From Aspidiotus rigidus (taxonomy: Eukaryota > Arthropoda > Insecta > Hemiptera > Diaspididae): DNA of 64,000 bases. A program made the translations under genes and the position numbers. This document shows positions 58,487 to 64,000 of this stretch, one piece after another. How positions within the stretch are numbered: position 1 is the stretch's first letter; the number at the start of each line of letters is the position of its first letter. Under the pieces are notes generated by a model. That model was not told the origin of the DNA, made no database searches, and saw only the letters and a list, made by a program, of their open reading frames with translations. The DNA lies in contig JAVHKY010000003.1 of the NCBI GenBank assembly GCA_035079385.1, positions 21,653,501 to 21,717,500 on the forward strand. The letters are read 5' to 3'.

Positions 58487-58657
58487 ATTATTGGCCCAAT
58501 TATGATCGATTATTGGCCCAATTATGATCGTAGAGATCATGACAGTGCAGCCATGGACGACATTTATTTATATTATTATGCTCAATTGTACAAAAAATTG
58601 AGTTTGATAACAAAGTATTTGTTGGAAAAATTGAGTTTGATAACAAAGTATTTGTTG
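58487..58657 (+). repeat. two local short tandem duplications
   Basis: A unit GATTATTGGCCCAATTATGA+TC is present twice in tandem around 58487-58530. A 32-bp unit AAAAATTGAGTTTGATAACA+AAGTATTTGTTG is present twice at 58594-58625 and 58627-58657. These look like recent slippage products. Confidence 0.8.
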
Positions 58658-58939
58658 TTGCATCTTGTGGAAAATTAGTATCAATAATAGTATAGGTACC
58701 AGCATTTTAAACTAAGACATTTGTCATTGTATTATTCTTGCTACCAATTTGCATGGAGTGCTACCTGAAAGAGAATGATTTTTTTTCCTTCCAGCTATTT
58801 TACAATCAGTTTTGCTTTCCTTGTCGTGGTTTCTTCAGGAATTATATTATTGGGATAAAATTTCATGGTCCTCTTCCTTGTCATGTTATTGTATCCCTAA
58901 GAAAGTTGTTGCCATCAATTTGGGCTGAATACTAATCAT

Positions 58940-59637
58940 TGCCTCATAATTTGCCCTTAAATTTCCTTTTGGTATTTACCTTTTGTTATCTTGCATTTTT
59001 CTGATGAAAGGGAATTTATGTACTTTTGTTTTTGTTACTGAATTTTGTTTCCTTATTTCAGCCAATAAATTTCCTCATTTTTGTTATTCGTTTCTGTTTT
59101 TGAGCAAAATGCATTAATTTTGCTCATACCACCCCCTGCCTCATAATATGTCTTGACTAAAGAAATCTGCTCAATTCAAAAAAATTGTCTCAAAAAATTA
59201 TGACTGAACATCATTGTTCACACATAACTTTTGTCTTGTCACGTGATTGTGCCTCTAGGGAAGTAATTGCCACTCAATTTCGGCTGAATACCACCGCCTG
59301 CCTCATAATTTGTCCTGAATGAAAAAAAAATATGTATGCTCAATTCAGACCAATTTTCTCAAAGAATTATGGCTGAACTTCAATGTTCACACATAATTTT
59401 CCTCTTGTCATGTCATTGTAACCATCTGAAAAATTGATGCCAGTCAATTTGGGCTGAATACTACCCACTGCCTCGCAGTTCGCCTTCATTAAAGAAATCT
59501 ACCATTATTGTTCACACATAACTGTTGTCATGTCACGTCATTGCAGTGCCTCCAGGGAAATTGTTGCATTCAATTTTCGCTGAAAACCACCCCCTGTCTC
59601 ATAATATCTCCTGACTGAAGAAATCTGCTCAATTATT
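58940..59637 (+). repeat. tandem repeat array, unit about 165 bp (left part)
   Basis: Units begin near GCCTCATAATATGTC.TGACT.AAGAAATCTGCTC and continue through ATTATGACTGAACATCATTG and TTCACACATAACTTTTGTC, ending CAATTT.GGCTGAATACCACC. Starts are near 59139, 59300 and 59470, with a shortened unit near 59588; units to the left are degenerate. The same array resumes at 61575 beyond the Penelope-like element. Confidence 0.85.
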
Positions 59638-59796
59638 AAAAAAGGGTTCCACTCAAGAGAGTAGCGTTTTACAAAAGATACCACACAAAAACAAGCAGCC
59701 ACGAGCGCTTTCGGTTAATTAACCATCTTCTAAGCGTAAGTGAACGGAAGCGACTGAACCCAACATCAACAAAGACAGAGGAACACGAGATGAAAT

Positions 59797-60468
59797 TCAT
59801 GATTGAACTAGCGAGTCATCAAATTGTGAATCATTCTCATACACTAATTCAATCAATCCCTCATCAGGAATGTACCTGTTTAGAACAGTGATGTCTTCAT
59901 TATTCCGGTGTCTAATAATTTTTATATTTTCCAAAGCCAACCGCTTGAAGTACGAATTCTCCCTATGGAGGAGGGCCTCTGAACCTTCCTTAAACTTATG
60001 GCCACTCTCAATTAAATGATCGGAGAATGCCGATTCACCCAATTTACCCTTCTCCCAAGCCTTTTTATGCTCAGGTACCCGAATCTGGAGCTGGCGGCCT
60101 GTCATGCCTACGTAGATACCCGAGCAATCGTTGCACGCTACACTATAAACTCCACTCCTCTCGGCCACAGGAACGGGGTCTTTTAATCTTACAAGTAAAC
60201 TTTTAACCGTGTTAGGATTATAAAATGCTGGCCGGAATCCAAAGGGGCGGAGGACTCGTCCCGATTTCAAAAAGAACTTGCCCAGGAAAGGAATTCTAAT
60301 CCACCTCTTTCTACTGTCTAGGTGGTCCCTAGGGAGGGAGGTTGTGGAATCGAGGCATTTTCTAATGAGCTTCCTCCGGACCATTAGGTCAACATCCACT
60401 CTAACTTGATTAACCCTGGCCAGGTGCTTAATAGTCACAAGGTCCTTTTGAAAAGCAGCCTGACTCAA
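59797..60468 (-). pseudogene. Penelope-like element, GIY-YIG endonuclease part
   Basis: A 223-codon frame. Its first half continues the thumb region of the reverse transcriptase (RKRWIRIPFLGKF, LRPFGFRPAFYNPNTVKSL). The second half is the endonuclease: GVYSV and GIYVGMTGR form the GIY-YIG core, preceded by CxxC, with the conserved arginine in RQLQIRVPEHK, SAFSDHLIESGH and a C-terminal LENIKI. It is separated from the catalytic part by a frame change near 60470-60492. It shows little decay otherwise. Confidence 0.88.
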
Positions 60469-60491
60469 AGGTATTTGAGTCAGTCGATGAA

Positions 60492-61433
60492 TTAGGCTAT
60501 TGAAAGCCGCAATTTTAGGCGCAGTTGGACAAAAGGACGAACCGTGGATAAGATATCGGTCGACGTTTGCTTTCTATAAATACCAAAATCATGGATGCCA
60601 TCATTAATAGAGATGGAAAAATCCAAAAAGTTTATTGATAAGCCACCGACTTCCAATGTGAATTTTATGGAAGGGTATTGGCTATTTAAATAATTGAGAA
60701 ACTCACTCAGGAGTTCCACAGGACCGGTCCACGCACATAATACGTCGTCCACGTACCTATGCCAGTAGTGGACGTGACTCAAGAACATCTGGCCAGAAGA
60801 AAATAAATCATTTTCGAATTTCGACATAAATACCTCCGAAATGAGCGAACCCAAGGGGGAGCCAATGGGAATCCCCACTTCTTCGGGGAAGTCAAAAAAT
60901 TTCCCATCAAACTTACAAAAATTAGGGGACCAGCAGATATTTAGAAGGCTAAAGAATTCCGCAAATTCTTCGTGAGGAACGTTAGCTTGAACTAGTAACT
61001 CGCCCATGTGTTGCATGGCTATGGCCTTTGGAATGTGAGGAAATAAACCTACAACATCAAAGGAACATAAAGTCGTTCCAGGAGGAAGACTGAGGTCCTT
61101 CAACTTATCTGCAAGGAAACCGGAGTTCTTTACTGAGTATGTAGAGTTTACCTCAACTCGAGACTTGAACCAACGATCGATGTATTTAGCTAAGGTATAA
61201 GTAGGTGACGAAACGAATGATACAACTGGCCGCATTGGGATATCTTTTTTGTGAACTTTCGGCAACCCATAAAGGAGGGGAGGAACCGGATTGGGTTCCA
61301 AGATGGCCTTTTTAGTCAAGGGGCTTTTGATAATAAATTGACTACTATTCACGAGATTCCTCACTTCTTTGATAAAAATTTGGAAAATTGAAAAATGCAT
61401 TTTCTTGGGCACCACACTGCCTGAGCACGTCAT
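60492..61433 (-). pseudogene. Penelope-like element, reverse transcriptase core
   Basis: A 313-codon frame with the fingers and palm of the reverse transcriptase, including FDVVGLF and YVDD. The downstream end (NFLDFSISINDGIHDFGIYR KQTSTD in order) continues in another frame after about 60540. The upstream end overlaps the 61566-61345 frame (ILTKADKCNAVVIM), which is the natural N-terminal continuation, so a second frameshift lies near 61380-61430. Confidence 0.88.
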
Positions 61434-61575
61434 AAACTCCAGATACGTAAGAGGACTTATTCATAATTACGACGGCATTACATTTATCTGCCTTTGTAAG
61501 GATTAACCCCTCCTCCCTGACCTTCCTCTTTAGGCCTAGAATCAAGTCATGGCAAGCATTACTCATAAGACCCTG

Positions 61576-62045
61576 CTTTTAGAAATATGTTCTGACTGAA
61601 GAAATCTGCTCCATTCAGGAAAATTATCTCGAAGAATTATGACTGAACATCATTGTTCACGCATAACTTTTGTCTTGTCACGTGATTGTGCCTCCAGGGA
61701 GATAATTGCCATTCAATTTCGGTTGAATACCACCCCCTGCTTTGGAAATATGTCCTGACTGAAGAAATCTGCTCCATTCAGGAAAAGTTTCTCAAAAAAT
61801 TATGACTCAACATCATTGTTCACACATAACTTTTGTCATATAACGTCATTGCAGTGCCTCCTGGAAAATTGTTGCAAATACAATTTTGGCTGGATACAAC
61901 CCCCTACCTCATAATACGTCCTGACTGAAGAAATCTGCTCAATTCAGAAAAATTTTCTCAAAAAATTATAACTGAACATCATTGTTCACACATAAGTTTC
62001 CTCTTTTCATGTCATTGTTTCTCCAGGAAAATTGTTGGGAATACT
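61576..62045 (+). repeat. tandem repeat array, unit about 165 bp (right part)
   Basis: Three further units of the array seen at 58.9-59.6 kb start near 61580, 61745 and 61910, each with the TGACTGAAGAAATCTGCTC and CATCATTGTTCACACATAA landmarks. They resume in the same orientation immediately beyond the Penelope-like element, showing that the element split one array. Confidence 0.85.
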
Positions 62046-63690
62046 ATCGACCTCAAAATTCACTTCTGTTCCTTTTCTAAGGCTCAAATGTCTAGACATC
62101 TCCTCACAACAATAAATTAGTCTATAGGATCAATTTTTCTCGCACATCTGTTCCAGTATGTACAAACTTCTACCCTATATTAAATGAAGAATTGTGAAAA
62201 AACAATGATCCGGTGAGAAATGTCTCCCATTCCAATTGGCACAAAATATCTCTTATATTTCCCTTAATATTGATACAGAAATTAGCATGATGACGTATAC
62301 TATAGGAAACATGACCTTCAATGCTTTTGTAATAGGAACGCTGGTTGAAATGCTATACGATTATTTGAGAATACTCGTATTCTGGATATTATTCTATCTC
62401 GTCTCAGGATTGTGTCCTTCCTTTTCTCTCACTGGTATCTCCTATGCTTCCACTGACCCAAGATTCTCTGCTTCTTTTCTTTCTTCCTCTTTTCGGTCCT
62501 CTCACTCACTAACTCAGTCCTATTGACACTTCTTGCGACAGAGTTTTTCTTTTCTTTTTTTCTTGCCATGAAAATAGAAAAGTACATACATAGTGTTCTC
62601 TCTCCAATGAATCTCAATTTTACTTCGATCACAACCGTTAATTATTTCGTATCTAGCTTTCAATCACACGAAATTTCTATCATGAAAGCTAATCAGCTAT
62701 ATTCGTTTGAATCAATGATTACCATGGAATTCACTTATCACGAAGTACCTAAGTTAAGAACTTCATGGCATTCCACGTCAAGTCACGTTACAGATCAAGA
62801 TGGACTTTACGTTTTTGTACCGTACTTTCGTTGTTCTTTTATGTCGTAAGTATTCTTCTTCCTTAGAACTTTTTGGCCTCGCTTAGAACTAATACTAATA
62901 CTCCGTTTTTCTGGCATTTATTTTACAGTTGACGTCACAATTAGTACGCCAGTGAAAACAAAGACAATACAAAAAATGGGGTAGGTACTCTCAAAAAAGA
63001 CGAAAGTTGGCTTGTTGAAGTCTACTCCGTTCAATTGTTGCTCAAGTTATTTCTTGTACAGATTAATTTTATTCAAATTTTAAAAAGGCTCCTGTTCCTC
63101 CGCTTTATAGATGTCTCGGAAGGAGTAGGACTATATGAACTTTCCATTTCAGGGATACCACTTAGGTCATGAATTGACAGACAACATAGAAGTTCATGTT
63201 ATTCTCCTATAAATTCATTGTGCTGATTAATTTTATTTTAATTTTAAAAGGATGAAAATACTGAGTTGTCACTTCGTAGAATATGTCTACAAGAAATGGG
63301 AGAGCTGCCAAATGTGTCAATACCAAAACTGGGCGCATTCAAACTGGGTGAATTATTCCAGTGTATGGAAATAAAATATGTGAGTAAATGGATTTTTGTG
63401 AATATTTCAAGGTAACATTTGCGGGTAAGGAGCTAGAGGATCAATAGGGATAAACTTTCTGAATCAATCTTATGTCAACAAATATTTTACCCTGTGTTCA
63501 GTTATCTACATTGAAAGCATTTTCAAAGAAGTTTGTACAGGAGACACTATGTATTTGAAAGAAAAGAGGGCGTATGACCTACGTTCGAATACTGAGGTTC
63601 GTTTTGCCAGCCCCCCTCCACAATTCACGCCCCGGACATGGATAGCAACTCAGAGGATGAAGTACTAACAAAATGAACTGGTGCAACAAC
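62046..63690. other. intergenic, no supportable gene
   Basis: Two adjacent frames of about 100 codons (62236-62526, 62523-62849) have no recognisable domain and are rich in serine and hydrophobic residues. Acceptor and donor-like sites exist around 62849 and 62930, so an unrecognised exon is possible. Nothing else was seen. Confidence 0.4.
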
Positions 63691-63698
63691 GTGCACTA

Positions 63699-64000
63699 AC
63701 AAAGCACTAACAAATGAGCCATGCCCGGACCCACAGTACTATCAAGTAACGGTTGTCCTTCCTCCCCACCTTCAGCATGTCCTCGATAGCGACTTAAGGG
63801 TTTAAGCACTATCAAAATTGACAAAGCAGTAACGAATGAGCCGTATCTGGACCTCAAGTATCACCAAGTAGGGGCTGTCCTTTCTCCCGCCCCTCCTTTA
63901 TCAAGTCCTCTATAGCGATTAAGGGGTTAAAGCACTATCAAAATTGAGTTGTGTACTAACAAAGCACTAACGAATGAGCCGTATCTGGACCTCAAGAATC
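63699..64000 (+). repeat. tandem repeat at the right edge, unit about 125-140 bp
   Basis: AAAGCACTAACAAATGAGCC (63699) recurs in variant form at about 63822 and 63960, each followed by CCGGACC or CTGGACC and CAAG. CCTC.ATAGCGA.TTA.GGGTT and AAGCACTATCAAAATTGA also recur in register. The array runs off the end of the window. Confidence 0.8.

Larger units (their letters stand above)
59640..61575 (-). mobile_element. Penelope-like retroelement inserted in a tandem array, frameshifted
   Basis: The reverse strand encodes a Penelope-type protein in three overlapping or adjacent frames (61566-61345, 61433-60492, 60468-59797). The reverse transcriptase has YGLPKVHK, RPVVSFVSSPTY, the first catalytic aspartate in CSFDVVGLFPHIP, GIPIGSPLGS, and YVDD at about 60744-60756. 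The third frame carries a GIY-YIG endonuclease (SGVYSVACNDC, SGIYVGMTGRQL; about 60170-60060), the diagnostic C-terminal domain of this class. The frame changes make it non-functional as read, and it is 5' truncated. It interrupts a tandem array. Confidence 0.92.

Noticed and set aside
1..64000. tRNA, rRNA or snRNA genes
   Set aside because: I looked for the usual internal promoter and cloverleaf patterns by eye on both strands and saw none convincing; a covariance-model scan would be decisive.

Overview
This window is animal nuclear DNA, almost certainly from an arthropod and most likely an insect. The evidence is six spliced, deeply conserved animal genes with short introns (mostly 60-100 bp) and canonical GT/AG sites, set in AT-rich DNA with many terminal-inverted-repeat elements, a Penelope-like retroelement and a large satellite array. 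I cannot name the species. There is no CRISPR array, operon or prokaryotic signal.

Layout. 1-9,600 is gene-poor and repeat-rich: MITE-like elements, degenerate tandem repeats and a decayed non-LTR reverse transcriptase. 9,668-11,762 (+) is a seven-exon gene encoding a BMP/TGF-beta type prodomain with no growth-factor domain after it. 13,775-12,390 (-) is NFU1 (mitochondrial Fe-S cluster protein), head-to-head with BPNT1 (14,542-15,780, +), a lithium-sensitive 3'(2'),5'-bisphosphate nucleotidase. 17,577-39,779 (+) is a complete 29-coding-exon laminin beta chain (1,764 codons reconstructed). Its intron 15 is about 10.2 kb and holds about 9.4 kb of a 45-bp satellite. 42,841-43,749 (+) is STEEP1, tail-to-tail with 48,021-43,912 (-), the dynein arm assembly factor DNAAF5. 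51,873-50,626 (-) is the KDEL receptor. 56,983-54,297 (-) is an HP1-family chromodomain/chromoshadow protein. 57,496-57,729 (+) is a small intronless gene candidate of unknown function with internal repeats. 58,000-64,000 holds inverted-repeat elements and a tandem array interrupted by a frameshifted Penelope-like element.

The conserved genes have unrelated roles (Fe-S assembly, sulfur nucleotide turnover, basement membrane, STING trafficking, axonemal dynein assembly, ER retrieval, heterochromatin) and do not form a pathway. For all six, my splice models give in-frame totals close to the family's usual length.

The observations most worth following up are the laminin-intron satellite with nested 363, 1,266 and 2,536 bp higher-order duplications and stray monomers elsewhere, the prodomain-only BMP-like gene, the small repeat protein at 57.5 kb, and a set of apparently uncatalogued inverted-repeat elements. 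Exon coordinates were read by eye from splice consensus, frame and family similarity; no alignment or transcript data were available.
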